Below, in pieces: positions 45,033-54,121 of a stretch of DNA of 64,000 nucleotides; position 1 is the first letter of the stretch; each line of letters starts with the position of its first letter. A program made the position numbers and the translations under genes. The notes beneath the pieces are model-generated. The model was not told where the DNA came from. It worked only from the letters and a program-made list of their open reading frames with translations, and searched no databases. The DNA comes from PLOWO2-12-38-17 sp963709355 (lineage in GTDB: Bacteria > Planctomycetota > Brocadiia > Brocadiales > Brocadiaceae): the NCBI GenBank assembly GCA_963709355.1, contig CAVPVY010000005.1, positions 2,418,001 through 2,482,000 of the forward strand, given 5' to 3'.

Positions 45033-45296
45033 ATGTCTGAGCATTTTTCAAACAAAGAAGTAGAAGAAAAATATAAGGCTATAATTTCTCCGGCACAGTG
45101 CCCTAATTGTGAAGGTGACGCCATCTCTGTAACTGTAAAAGCAATGAAAGGGAGTATGATGATAAGGTGTTTTAGTTGTGGTTACAGCGATGTAATTATG
45201 TGGATTGAAAAACAGGTGCTGGATGCTTTAAAAAATGCAAACATATTCAATCAAATCTGGAAGGAAGGGCAATCAATAGAAATAACTCTGAATTAA
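45033..45296 (+). CDS. Small zinc-ribbon protein of unknown function
   Basis: An 87-residue protein with CPNCEGDA near residue 23 and CFSCGYSD near residue 46, a two-knuckle zinc ribbon. The C-terminal half is helical. AAAGGAG precedes ATG 45033 by about 9 bases. I do not recognise a family. Its stop overlaps by 4 bases the end of the convergent apt gene. Confidence 0.65.
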   Translation: MSEHFSNKEVEEKYKAIISPAQCPNCEGDAISVTVKAMKGSMMIRCFSCGYSDVIMWIEKQVLDALKNANIFNQIWKEGQSIEITLN

Positions 45297-45848
45297 TAAT
45301 AATACTTGGACAAATCCAATTGTAAAATTTTCAATATCTTATAAGTGAGAATATATCGTACTTGTTCAAATTCTTTCTTACCGTTAAGGAAGGCCAACTC
45401 AATCAAAAAGGCACAGCCTACAATATTTCCACCAAGAGATTCAACCATCTTACAACAGGCAGCCATTGTTCCTCCGGTTGCAAGCAAGTCGTCCACCATA
45501 AGTACTTTTGGTTCTTTCCTGACACCATCTTTATGCATTTCTAACGTATCTGTACCATATTCAAGGACGTAGCTCATACTAATCTTTTCGTAAGGAAGTT
45601 TTTTGGGTTTTCTAACGGGTACGAAGCCTGCACCAAGATTAAATGCAACAGCTAGGAGCAAGTATAAAACCTCGAGCTTCCGCACCAACAACAACATCCA
45701 CCCCTCTATCTTTATAATTATTTGAGATAATTTCAACGGCAGTCCTTAAACCAGTTGGATTTTGCAATAACGGTGTAATATCTTTAAAGATTATACCCTT
45801 TTTTGGAAAGTCAGGCACATCACGAATCAATTTCTTTAAATCATCCAT
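45293..45848 (-). pseudogene. apt: Adenine phosphoribosyltransferase, frameshifted
   Basis: The enzyme salvages adenine to AMP. From ATG 45848 the frame reads VPDFPKKGIIFKDITPLLQN and GAEARGFILAP, then hits a stop. In the next frame it continues as AVAFNLGAGFVPVRKPKKLP, then LMVDDLLATGGTMAACCKMV, the PRPP-binding loop. One extra base at about 45654 (CCTAGC for the expected CCAGC) explains the break. The two parts add up to about 185 residues, near the normal 170-180. Either a recent pseudogene or a sequencing error; everything else is intact. Confidence 0.85.
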
Positions 45849-45854
45849 AAGTAA

Positions 45855-46682
45855 TCACTCCTTCGTCAGAATATAATGTAATTTCTGGATAGTTGCTTTC
45901 TCTATCTGCCTGACACGCTCACGGCTCAGACGTAATTTCTTACCAATCTCATCTAAGGTTTTTGGTTTACCGTCAGAAAGTCCATACCTCATCTTTAATA
46001 TCATTGCCTCTCTTTTATTAATGATGTCGAGAAGATGCTCTACCGATTCTCTTTCGAAAATTTCTTCAAGTTCATCTTCCGGAGTAAGCGTTCTCTTATC
46101 AGGTATAATATTGGCTAGCGCCCAAATAATATCAGAACTAGTAACATCCGATGCGTCCAGAGACACTGTCGAACGTATAGCATCCTCAATGGATTGCACC
46201 TTCTTTGCAGTAATATCCATTTGTTTAGCTATTTCATCAACACTTGGCGGCCTCTCAAATTTATTCAGTAAATCCGTTGTAACAGTCTTTAGCTTTGAGA
46301 CATTTTCAACTATATAGGCAGGTATTCGAACAGTCTTTGCCTTGTTTCTTATTGCCCTGCGGATTGCTTGTTTTATCCACCATGTAGCGTATGTACTGAA
46401 TTTATAGCCCATTGACGGATTAAACTTTTTGACGGCATGAATTAAACCAATGTTTCCTTCTTCAATTAAATCAAGGAATGAAAGACCACGATTAACATAC
46501 TCTCTTGCAATATTAACAACCAGCCGCAAATTGGAACGTATCAGCTTTTCTCTTGCCCTCTGGTCATTTCCTGCAACTTTTCTTGTTATTTTCCTCTCTT
46601 CCTCAATAGACAACAGTGGAAACCTGCTAATTTCCTTTAAATAAATCTGTAAAGCAGATTCCGCAGGATATTTTTCTTTCAT
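45855..46682 (-). CDS. RNA polymerase sigma-70 family factor (RpoD-like, group 2 size)
   Basis: A 275-residue sigma factor. Region 1.2 is ALQIYLKEISRFPLLSIEEE, region 2 has LRLVVNIAREYVNRGLSFLD and IGLIHAVKKFNP with YKFSTYATWWIKQAIRRAI, and region 4 is KPKTLDEIGKKLRLSRERVR. The long acidic N-terminus of a primary RpoD is absent, so it resembles group 2 factors such as RpoS/SigB-type alternatives, although many planctomycetes use short primary-like factors. It is followed at once by apt (6 bases). Confidence 0.88.
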   Translation of the reverse strand: MKEKYPAESALQIYLKEISRFPLLSIEEERKITRKVAGNDQRAREKLIRSNLRLVVNIAREYVNRGLSFLDLIEEGNIGLIHAVKKFNPSMGYKFSTYATWWIKQAIRRAIRNKAKTVRIPAYIVENVSKLKTVTTDLLNKFERPPSVDEIAKQMDITAKKVQSIEDAIRSTVSLDASDVTSSDIIWALANIIPDKRTLTPEDELEEIFERESVEHLLDIINKREAMILKMRYGLSDGKPKTLDEIGKKLRLSRERVRQIEKATIQKLHYILTKE

Positions 46683-46720
46683 CTATATAACGGAACCGTA
46701 AACATAAAGTTAAATCCCAA

Positions 46721-48451
46721 TTAATTTCCAGTTGCATTTGTTGCGGTTTCAGCAATAGGTTTTTGAGGACTTGCATCAAATGCGGCTTGCGAATCATTTT
46801 TTTCATCTGCGGCAGACATCTTTTTAAGACTCAGACCTATTTTCCTCGCCTCAGGCTCAATACGTATAACACGTACTTCTAGTTCATCGCCCATGTTTAC
46901 AATATCGGCTGGATTGGTTACCTTCTCATTAGATATTTCCGATATATGCAGTAACCCTTCGATTCCTTTTCCGAGTTCAAGAAATGCGCCAAAATTTGTT
47001 AATTTTGTAACTTTACCCTTAATAACATCGCCAACCTTAAACTTCTCCGGTATCTCTTTTACCCACGGATCATCCGAAAGTTGTTTCAAACCCAGTGCAA
47101 CCCTCTTCTTTTCACGGTCAACAGAAAGTACAACAGCCTCGATTTTATCTCCCTTCTTTACGATTTCAGACGGATGGCTTACCTTTTTCGCCCAAGACAT
47201 ATCAGAAATATGGAGCAAGCCATCAACACCTTCTTCTATTTCTATAAATGCGCCATAATTAGTAAGATTACGAACGCGACCTTTTATTCTCGTACTAGGT
47301 GGATACTTTTCTTCAATAACAGTCCATGGATTTAGCTCTGTTTGCTTCATGCTGAGGGAAATCTCTTCCTTCTCCCTGTCTATCTTGAGGACAACGACTT
47401 CAACCATATCGCCTATAGCAACCATTTCCGATGGATGATTGATACGCCTCGTCCATGACATCTCTGATATGTGCACAAGTCCTTCAATCCCGATCTCCAA
47501 TTTTACAAAAGCGCCGTAAGACATAATGTTGACAACCTGACCTTTTACCCTGGAAGTTACAGGATATCTCTGCTCAATATGTAACCATGGATTTTCTGAC
47601 TTTTGTTTTAGACCCAGGGCAACTTTTTCCTTCTCTTTATCAACCTCCAATATCACAACGTCAACTTCATCATCAATAGCAAGCATTTCAGACGGATGGC
47701 TTATTCTTCCCCAGCTCATATCGGTAATATGAAGCAGTCCGTCTAAGCCGCCGAGGTCTATAAATGCACCAAAATCAGCTATATTCTTTACAACACCCTT
47801 TCTAATCTGTCCCTTTTCTATTTCTGTCAGCAGCTCTTTCTTCTTCTTCTCGCGGTCTTCTTCAATAAGCTTTCTTCTAGAAACAACAATATTCTGTCTG
47901 GTTTCATCTATCTTAAGAATTCTGCAGGTAACTTCCTTACCTATGTATTGAGCAATATCTCCGGGAGGCTTCACATCTATCTGAGAAGCAGGTAAAAATA
48001 TGGGTACACCCATATCTACAAGCAGTCCTCCTTTAATCTTGCGTGTAACACGACCTGTTATTATATCGCCTTCCTTATATTTAGAAATAACCCGTTCCCA
48101 ACCACGTATGCGGTCAGCTTTACGTTTAGATAATTTAATTAAACCTGAGTCATCCTCTACCGCTTCTAATAAGACTTCTATTTCTTCACCAATCTTTATT
48201 TCGGATGGACCTTCAAACTCACCCATTGGAATTATGCCCTCAGACTTAAATCCACAGTCCACAACGACATTGTCTCCCACAATACTGAGTATTTTCCCTT
48301 TAAGAACAGAACCCACCCCGAAATCCTTAACAGATTCAGAATACATGGATTCTATCTTCTTTTTTGTATCCTCTGCACCAATAATCGCCGCAACTTCTCT
48401 TTCTATTTCCGCAACATTTACGTTATACTCCTTTAAAATATCACGCTCCAT
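46721..48451 (-). CDS. rpsA: 30S ribosomal protein S1
   Basis: A 576-residue S1 with six S1 (OB-fold) domains at about 48-115, 130-195, 215-285, 300-370, 388-457 and 475-545. Domains 3-6 repeat the pattern DFGAFIDLGGLDGLLHITDM, followed by the spacer SHPSEM..GD.V...VL..D. S1 binds mRNA and helps initiation on the 30S. Located 65 bases after cmk on the same strand, the classical cmk-rpsA order. Confidence 0.95.
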   Translation of the reverse strand: MERDILKEYNVNVAEIEREVAAIIGAEDTKKKIESMYSESVKDFGVGSVLKGKILSIVGDNVVVDCGFKSEGIIPMGEFEGPSEIKIGEEIEVLLEAVEDDSGLIKLSKRKADRIRGWERVISKYKEGDIITGRVTRKIKGGLLVDMGVPIFLPASQIDVKPPGDIAQYIGKEVTCRILKIDETRQNIVVSRRKLIEEDREKKKKELLTEIEKGQIRKGVVKNIADFGAFIDLGGLDGLLHITDMSWGRISHPSEMLAIDDEVDVVILEVDKEKEKVALGLKQKSENPWLHIEQRYPVTSRVKGQVVNIMSYGAFVKLEIGIEGLVHISEMSWTRRINHPSEMVAIGDMVEVVVLKIDREKEEISLSMKQTELNPWTVIEEKYPPSTRIKGRVRNLTNYGAFIEIEEGVDGLLHISDMSWAKKVSHPSEIVKKGDKIEAVVLSVDREKKRVALGLKQLSDDPWVKEIPEKFKVGDVIKGKVTKLTNFGAFLELGKGIEGLLHISEISNEKVTNPADIVNMGDELEVRVIRIEPEARKIGLSLKKMSAADEKNDSQAAFDASPQKPIAETATNATGN

Positions 48452-48516
48452 AATTTAATAAATTCTCCGAAATAAAGACTAAAAAATAAAAAATTAAAGA
48501 AATAAAATACGCTATT

Positions 48517-49203
48517 TCACTGCTTAAAAACCCTATTTTTTAAGATAAATTCAATCTCCTTAAGTACCTTATTAAATACTTCCTCGATAGTTAATCCCGC
48601 TGTATTAATATAAGTAGCATCCTCGCTCTTTATGAGGGGAGAATTGCTCCTCGTAATATCGCGGTTATCCCGTGTTTCAATATCCTTTACAACGTCACCG
48701 TAAGAAACTTTCTTGTTTATCAAATTTAACTCAGCAAACCGCCTTCTGGCACGTTCCTCAATATCTGCATCTAGAAAAAATTTCTTATCTGCTCCTGGAA
48801 ATACAACAGTCCCCATATCTCTTCCTTCAGCAACGATATTTCCCACAGATGCATACTTTTGCTGAAGTTTTACCATTCGTTGTCTAACCCTTAGTTTATT
48901 TGAAATAAAATGAATATTATTCGTAACAGAAGGTAATCGAATTTCTTTAGTTACATTAATTCCGTCAACAAACACTTCAACTGAATTATCTTTGTATTTG
49001 AGCTCAATACTGGTTTTCTCCATTAAACCACACAAAGCATTCTCATCCTCGAGATTTGCACCACTGTACATCGCCTTCCAGGTAAATGCTCTATACATCG
49101 CACCTGTATCAAGATAATTAAAACCAAGGTGTTTTGCCAGCATCTTGGCAATTGTACTCTTACCTGAACCTGCCGGTCCGTCTATTGCTATTACCAAAAG
49201 CAC
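48517..49203 (-). CDS. cmk: Cytidylate kinase
   Basis: A 228-residue CMP/dCMP kinase. The P-loop IDGPAGSGKSTIAKMLAKHL is at residues 6-25, then YLDTGAMYRAFTWKA, NIVAEGRDMGTVVFPGADKK, and DIEERARRRF with the lid arginines. TRDNRDITRSNSPL matches the nucleotide site. Its gene precedes rpsA as in most bacteria. Confidence 0.95.
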   Translation of the reverse strand: MLLVIAIDGPAGSGKSTIAKMLAKHLGFNYLDTGAMYRAFTWKAMYSGANLEDENALCGLMEKTSIELKYKDNSVEVFVDGINVTKEIRLPSVTNNIHFISNKLRVRQRMVKLQQKYASVGNIVAEGRDMGTVVFPGADKKFFLDADIEERARRRFAELNLINKKVSYGDVVKDIETRDNRDITRSNSPLIKSEDATYINTAGLTIEEVFNKVLKEIEFILKNRVFKQ

Positions 49204-49299
49204 CCTCTCACATTAGACCATTGAATTGAGCTGAATTAAGGCATAATGGAAGCACTAAAATATACTAAACAAAATATTTTAATGCAAGCTTTTTTTGTT

Positions 49300-51591
49300 T
49301 TAACTCAGCCCCCCACGTTTTCGGAACCACCATTCTATAGAAAATATTGCAAGTATAACAGAGAACACATACCAGTTATCCCATAAAGACATCTGCCTCT
49401 TGCCTACAAGTTTCGCCACGAGTGGATTCTCAATAGAAAGTTTTTCTTTTATATTTTCTAGCGGAAGCTCAAAATATCTCCCGCCTGAAACCTCAGCCAT
49501 TCCAGCCAAAACATCATGCCTGATAGATGGGTCTTTAAATTCCTTATTTTCTAATGCAATATTAAATACAGTATAATTTTGCCCAATTTCATCATTTTCT
49601 TTCTTTGCTATGGCCCTTACAACATAATAACCTTCTTCACCATGTTTAATGTTAAATTTATACTGACCGTTGTTTTCAGTAATTCCACTTACAGAAAATA
49701 TACTTTTTCCTGAAAACTCATTAGTAACATCTACCATTAACTGAACCCCTTCCAATGGCTGATAATTTCTGCCCAGAACTTCAATTCTGATTTGTATTTC
49801 CTCATCTGGAGAAAATATTTCTTTATTTAAATAAATCCTGATTAGGTTCAGGGTAGGGTCTTTAATCAGCCATTTAATAGAATTCTGCCAGAATTTTATA
49901 TAGTGCCTGTTACTTCCCGCACTGCCAACAGACAAAAAATTCCACCGCCATACAGAATCGGTTGTAATCGCCATGCACCGCCCCTGTCCAACATCTCGCA
50001 CTGAAATTAAAGGAACATTCCCCTCTACCGGATATAATACCAAAGGTATAGCATCTTTCTTAATTTGTGTAATCATATTGCACCCGTCCAGTTCAGGAAG
50101 TCCTTCCCACAACGCAATATTTCTTTCCGAATTACTATCTAACATAGTAACCGGATGCTTTTGGCCGTCTCTGGTCAATACTGCCTTCAGGCGGGATGTA
50201 TTAATGGATTCCTTTTCTGCAAAAAGATTCACTGGAAGAATATCCTCAATAGCCGTACCATCATAACCACCGTGTGAAAATGAAATATCGCCCCCAACCA
50301 TCACAAAACCGCCACCCTGTTCTGTCACAAATTTCTTTATGTTATTCAAATAGTGTGAAAATCTGAAAAATGATGTATCGTAAGGACGATAATCAAAGTT
50401 TTGAAATATGATTAGGTCAAAACTACTAAGCGCTTGTGTAAATAGTTCGTCTACAGGAAAGGGAATTAGACTTAACTCGTCATTTCTTGCTTCTGAGATG
50501 TCCATAGGCGTTCTTAATATGAAAAAAGAAATGAGGTCTATATTGGGATCGCTTTTTAACATATGCCTGAAAAAACGTTCGTCCCATGATGGTCGTCCGC
50601 AGACATGCATAATTCTGATTTTATCACGCACCACTTTTATCAAGAAACTTATCTGATTGTTTTCAGTAATTGCTTCGTGAGATTGAACAGGGGTGGATAT
50701 GGTGTATAGAAATGTGCCTGTTGCATACGGCGTAAATGAAAATTCTATATGAAGCTCCCTTTCGTCGCCTGTATCTAAAACTTTAGAGGACACGATATCG
50801 TTACTCTGTTTCAGTGTAACTGGTAATTTAAGGTCTCTGTATCCAAAAATCTTTATAACAGCACTTACCTTGCATAGACTCCTAACAAAGGTAAAGCTAT
50901 CGTAAGATACGCTGCTTATTGCAATATCTTTAACCTCCATATTACCCGAAGGTGAAAACGTATGAATCGGAGCAGATAGTTCTCGTGCAAGATTAGAAAT
51001 TACATTTAACTTGTTTATATTTGAAGGAAACTCAGCCGTATCCATACCATCAGAAAAAAACAAGTAGCCCTTAACAGATTTGTCTTCATAACGTTTTTTC
51101 GCTAATTTAAGTATCCCGACAATGTCGGTATTCATTCCGTCAAGTGCGAAGCCCTTTTCAATGTCATTGTAGGAAATCTCTTTGATAGTGTCAGAAAAAA
51201 TCAGATAATCCAAATCAAAATCATCCTGCAATTGTTTTACAAAAGCTTTGTTATTTTCAAAGAAATCATTAACAAGCTGAACCCTTGTAATCCCTGTATC
51301 GCCACCTTTCAGCGACATGCTTTTCGAATTATCCAGCAAACATACAACCTTATTTTTTAATTTGAGAATTTCTTTTTGCTCTAACTGTGGTTGCAAAACA
51401 AGCACAACTAATAAAAACAAGGACACAAACCTAAGCGCAATGAGTAGAAAACGTTTATAAATAGGGTATATTGCTTTAATGCCCTGCCACGAAAAGTACA
51501 ACGCAACAAATGCCAGGCATACTACAGCCACACGTAAGGCGATACTTTCAATACCAACAAAATTTATGCTCCAATTGACAGGATTTTCCAT
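49300..51591 (-). CDS. vWA/glutamine-amidotransferase-like membrane protein
   Basis: A 763-residue protein. Two N-terminal membrane helices (about 18-65) precede a von Willebrand A-like region beginning VVCLLDNSKSMS (MIDAS-type DxSxS). A class I glutamine-amidotransferase-like fold follows (GRPSWDERFFRHML, then GGGFVMVGGDISFSHGGYDG), a beta-sandwich region, and a C-terminal membrane helix (WYVFSVILAIFSIEWWF). These proteins belong to the Bat/DUF58/DUF4159 gene clusters of Planctomycetes and Bacteroidetes, with a cell-envelope role. The neighbouring DUF4159 gene supports this. Confidence 0.75.
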   Translation of the reverse strand: MENPVNWSINFVGIESIALRVAVVCLAFVALYFSWQGIKAIYPIYKRFLLIALRFVSLFLLVVLVLQPQLEQKEILKLKNKVVCLLDNSKSMSLKGGDTGITRVQLVNDFFENNKAFVKQLQDDFDLDYLIFSDTIKEISYNDIEKGFALDGMNTDIVGILKLAKKRYEDKSVKGYLFFSDGMDTAEFPSNINKLNVISNLARELSAPIHTFSPSGNMEVKDIAISSVSYDSFTFVRSLCKVSAVIKIFGYRDLKLPVTLKQSNDIVSSKVLDTGDERELHIEFSFTPYATGTFLYTISTPVQSHEAITENNQISFLIKVVRDKIRIMHVCGRPSWDERFFRHMLKSDPNIDLISFFILRTPMDISEARNDELSLIPFPVDELFTQALSSFDLIIFQNFDYRPYDTSFFRFSHYLNNIKKFVTEQGGGFVMVGGDISFSHGGYDGTAIEDILPVNLFAEKESINTSRLKAVLTRDGQKHPVTMLDSNSERNIALWEGLPELDGCNMITQIKKDAIPLVLYPVEGNVPLISVRDVGQGRCMAITTDSVWRWNFLSVGSAGSNRHYIKFWQNSIKWLIKDPTLNLIRIYLNKEIFSPDEEIQIRIEVLGRNYQPLEGVQLMVDVTNEFSGKSIFSVSGITENNGQYKFNIKHGEEGYYVVRAIAKKENDEIGQNYTVFNIALENKEFKDPSIRHDVLAGMAEVSGGRYFELPLENIKEKLSIENPLVAKLVGKRQMSLWDNWYVFSVILAIFSIEWWFRKRGGLS

Positions 51592-51605
51592 ATTTGTTCT
51601 TGTTA

Positions 51606-52147
51606 AGACAGGATTAACAGGATTTTAGGATTAGATTCTTTCGTCTTGTAAATTCAGCATTATTCATAAATTTAAAACTTTCCTTTTAAACTTTAACGTT
51701 TTTTTACAGAAGTTCAAAAGCATACCTACTCCCTTTGATTTGTAGCTTTAAGATAATTAATCAATTGCACTTCATGAACTTTATTTAGCTGTTCAATAGA
51801 CTTTAGCTCAATAATTACCTTATCTTCTACAACAATATCTGCAATATAATCCCCCACACTTCTTTCTTTATAACACACCTTTACTGGATGTTGTCGAATT
51901 GCTTTTAATCCTGATAATTCAAGTTCCACCATGATAGAATTTTCATATACTTTCTACATAAATCCAAATCCTAAAGCATTGTAAACATTCATAGGTAAAT
52001 TGATTGTTTTTTCTGTTATTTCTGCATGGAGCATACGACACTTTTATAATAAAGCCTTTGTACTTAATCCTTCCAAAACATATTTTGTTACCTTAATTAC
52101 TTCTTCACCGCATTTCAAATTTATTAACAATCCTGTTTATCCTGTCT
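51606..52147. mobile_element. Inverted-repeat-bounded GxxExxY element, degraded
   Basis: The arms AGACAGGATTAACAGGATT (51606-51624) and, on the other strand, AGACAGGATAAACAGGATT (52129-52147) match at 18 of 19 positions and enclose a dead GxxExxY gene. The unit fills the gap between the vWA-like gene and the DUF4159 gene, the same arrangement as the intact element at 22.8-23.3 kb but with a different repeat family. Confidence 0.7.
51664..52034 (-). pseudogene. GxxExxY protein gene with nonsense codon and frameshift
   Basis: From ATG 52034 the frame reads MLHAEITEKTINLPMNVYNA then LGFGFM, a TAG at 51956-51954 (codon 27), and KVYENSIMVELELSGL. The stop replaces the Glu of the GxxExxY motif itself. 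Further on, ADIVVEDKVIIELKSI keeps the nuclease-like pattern. A second lesion near 51735 shifts the frame after LINYLKAT; the other frame continues KGVGMLLNFCKKTLKFKR to a stop at 51664. The restored length of about 123 codons equals the family's. Confidence 0.85.
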
Positions 52148-52166
52148 ACTTTTTTAGTATTGTGTC

Positions 52167-52982
52167 TTACATCTGTCTTTTCAAAATAAAAGGCAGGTGT
52201 ACCTGGTCCTGCTTATAGTCGCCTGTCAGGGCATACATAACAATATTTATACCCAGACGAAATGCCATAGCCCTTTGAGTTTCTCCACCTGGGATTACTT
52301 CATACTCCCAGCTTCCAAGCGGGTTCTTCGACCAGGCACCGCCAAGGTCGTTCTGCGAATATATTATTACCGTACGATTCTCCAGTATTACACCTTCCAG
52401 ATATGATTTTTCCATAATCCTTCCATAAGCCTGATTCAGTAAATAAAAAGATTTGAACACAGTATGGTCTGTCGGCATCTTCTCAAGCGATTTATCAGTA
52501 AATAACCTTTTAAGTTCCCGCCTAACCGATTTGTCGAATCCAAAATCTGTCTTTCCTATACTATCATCAATTAAAAGAGTACCACCAAACTCAAGGTATA
52601 ATTTTAAGTTATTAATCTCTTTTTCACTGAAAGATGGAAATTCTTGATCACCCGACATATAAAGGAATGGATACTCGAACAGGTTAGTATCATCTGCACG
52701 AACAGAAACAGTCTCAATTTTCGCCTCAATACTGGTGCGTTTAATGAGTTCCCACATAAGCCTTTTACCAGCATTTGGCCTAGGATTCCAGTTACCACCA
52801 TCATACCGTAAATGAGCGAATGTAAACTTCGAGGTCTCCCCCATTGCAAAAACATTACCGGACAAGCATACCAAACCACAGATTAGACAGATTACACAGA
52901 TAAAGAAACTGAGATTTCTGCGGATAGTAAACCACGGAGACGCTGAGGTACAAAGATTACGATACAAGACGCTTATTCCCAT
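52167..52982 (-). CDS. DUF4159 domain protein with signal peptide
   Basis: A protein of up to 271 residues. The DUF4159 domain starts near residue 53: TFAHLRYDGGNWNPRPNAGK, then LYMSGDQEFPSFSEKEINNL, GGTLLIDDS and RAMAFRLGINIVMYALTGDY. It is exported by a hydrophobic leader whose core is ICVICLICGL. That leader is the translation of a dispersed AATCTGTGTAATCTGTC-type repeat (52.87-52.92 kb), so the natural start is unclear and may lie inside the listed frame. DUF4159 proteins accompany vWA/Bat gene clusters, matching the gene at 49300. Confidence 0.78.
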   Translation of the reverse strand: MGISVLYRNLCTSASPWFTIRRNLSFFICVICLICGLVCLSGNVFAMGETSKFTFAHLRYDGGNWNPRPNAGKRLMWELIKRTSIEAKIETVSVRADDTNLFEYPFLYMSGDQEFPSFSEKEINNLKLYLEFGGTLLIDDSIGKTDFGFDKSVRRELKRLFTDKSLEKMPTDHTVFKSFYLLNQAYGRIMEKSYLEGVILENRTVIIYSQNDLGGAWSKNPLGSWEYEVIPGGETQRAMAFRLGINIVMYALTGDYKQDQVHLPFILKRQM

Positions 52983-53275
52983 TAATAAATATACAGTAAA
53001 GTTAAGTTTTCCTAACTCCTAATCCTCATTGAGCGATTTGTTGTTCAACTTGTAATTCCTCGATGCGTGAGCGAATGGGTTTTATTCTTTTTATCTTAAC
53101 ACATACTATCTGTTAAACTCTTTAATTAAATCAGTATTTTTCCTTTCCAGAATATTCATGGCATATCTACCTTTAAATATTTATTTTTATGCATCTCCCA
53201 TTTTCGCCGAGGAAACAATGGTCAAACCTTTGTCATTGAAGAATGATGTAAACACGAAAGATTTGAATCTCAGTT

Positions 53276-53554
53276 CTATTTCTTTATAGAATGATAATCT
53301 TTGCCTCTATGTTCAATATCGTAAATCTTTATATGTTTGGTTTTATAGTAAACCCAATAAATTATGCGGTAATCGCCGACCCTGATTCTGCAAAGACCTT
53401 GTAAGTCATCTGGTAAGGATTTCAGTGGATGGTGAATTATTTTGTCAGCATTTTCTGCAACCCAGTCAATTTTCTGGGCGATTCTTCTTTGCGTTGGTTT
53501 ATCCAGTTTTTTGAATGATTCTTCAGCATCAGGCAGGAATGTTATTTTATACAT
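53276..53554 (-). CDS. RelE/ParE-type toxin
   Basis: A 92-residue toxin-like protein: MYKITFLPDAEESFKKLDK, TQRRIAQKIDWV, GLCRIRVGDYRIIYWVYYKT and HIKIYDIEHRGKDYH. The GDYRI and HR pattern of RelE mRNA interferases is conserved. It overlaps the gene upstream by 13 bases, completing a three-gene set. Confidence 0.85.
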   Translation of the reverse strand: MYKITFLPDAEESFKKLDKPTQRRIAQKIDWVAENADKIIHHPLKSLPDDLQGLCRIRVGDYRIIYWVYYKTKHIKIYDIEHRGKDYHSIKK

Positions 53555-53751
53555 AGTTCATTTTTGAGAGATTTCCAGTCTTTCCCTTTACCTTGGATAT
53601 CTTCTTGTTTTGCTTTACGCATTTTTTTTATAAATTCAGGATTTTGCGACAAAAGCCAGTCTTCAAGGTCTTCTTTTGTATCTGCTGTTTCAAATACAGT
53701 GATAGGAAATTTTACTATTTTTGATTTGTCTTTTTTGCTAGTTATTGACAT
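53542..53751 (-). CDS. Probable antitoxin partner of the RelE-like toxin
   Basis: A 69-residue charged protein (TADTKEDLEDWLLSQNPEFI, KKMRKAKQEDIQGKGKDW). Such short helical proteins, ending just before a relE gene with overlap, are the usual antitoxins. It also overlaps the HicB-like gene by 14 bases. I do not see a clear DNA-binding domain. Family unassigned. Confidence 0.6.
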   Translation of the reverse strand: MSITSKKDKSKIVKFPITVFETADTKEDLEDWLLSQNPEFIKKMRKAKQEDIQGKGKDWKSLKNELCIK

Positions 53752-53947
53752 ACGATATTCCTTTCTTTAGTATCTTTTCAATTTCTGGAAGCTCTAAATC
53801 CTCTCCTTCAAAATACAATTCAACGGTTTCTTTCAAATTATTTACCGCTTCATCTATAGTGTCTCCAGAAGATGATACATTAACATTGAGACATTGTGAA
53901 ACATAATACTTACCTTCCTTCAAAACGACATAATCCATTTCCATCAT
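53738..53947 (-). CDS. HicB-like antitoxin domain protein
   Basis: A 69-residue protein with the HicB partial RNase-H-like fold: YVVLKEGKYYVSQCLNVNVS then TIDEAVNNLKETVELYFEGE. No HicA toxin gene is adjacent; a relE-type gene is instead two genes downstream. It starts the transcription unit. It may regulate the operon or be a stray antitoxin. Confidence 0.7.
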   Translation of the reverse strand: MMEMDYVVLKEGKYYVSQCLNVNVSSSGDTIDEAVNNLKETVELYFEGEDLELPEIEKILKKGISYVNN

Positions 53948-54121
53948 ACATTACACCAGCCTTTCTTTACTTTACTTCTAGACACAAATAATTATGCCTC
54001 AGTATATTTTACTCTACTCACCTTTTAAACATTTTATAAATCTTTTACCGTTTGTTTAATTTTCTTCTTTTGTTTATAAGCATTTTTGTGAATTATAAAC
54101 ATCTGACCCTATTGATTCTTC

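Noticed and set aside
52983..53275. Short - strand frame with an RIKPIRSRIEELQ-like stretch
   Set aside because: It looks like the tail of a lost gene but has no start and is too short to assign.
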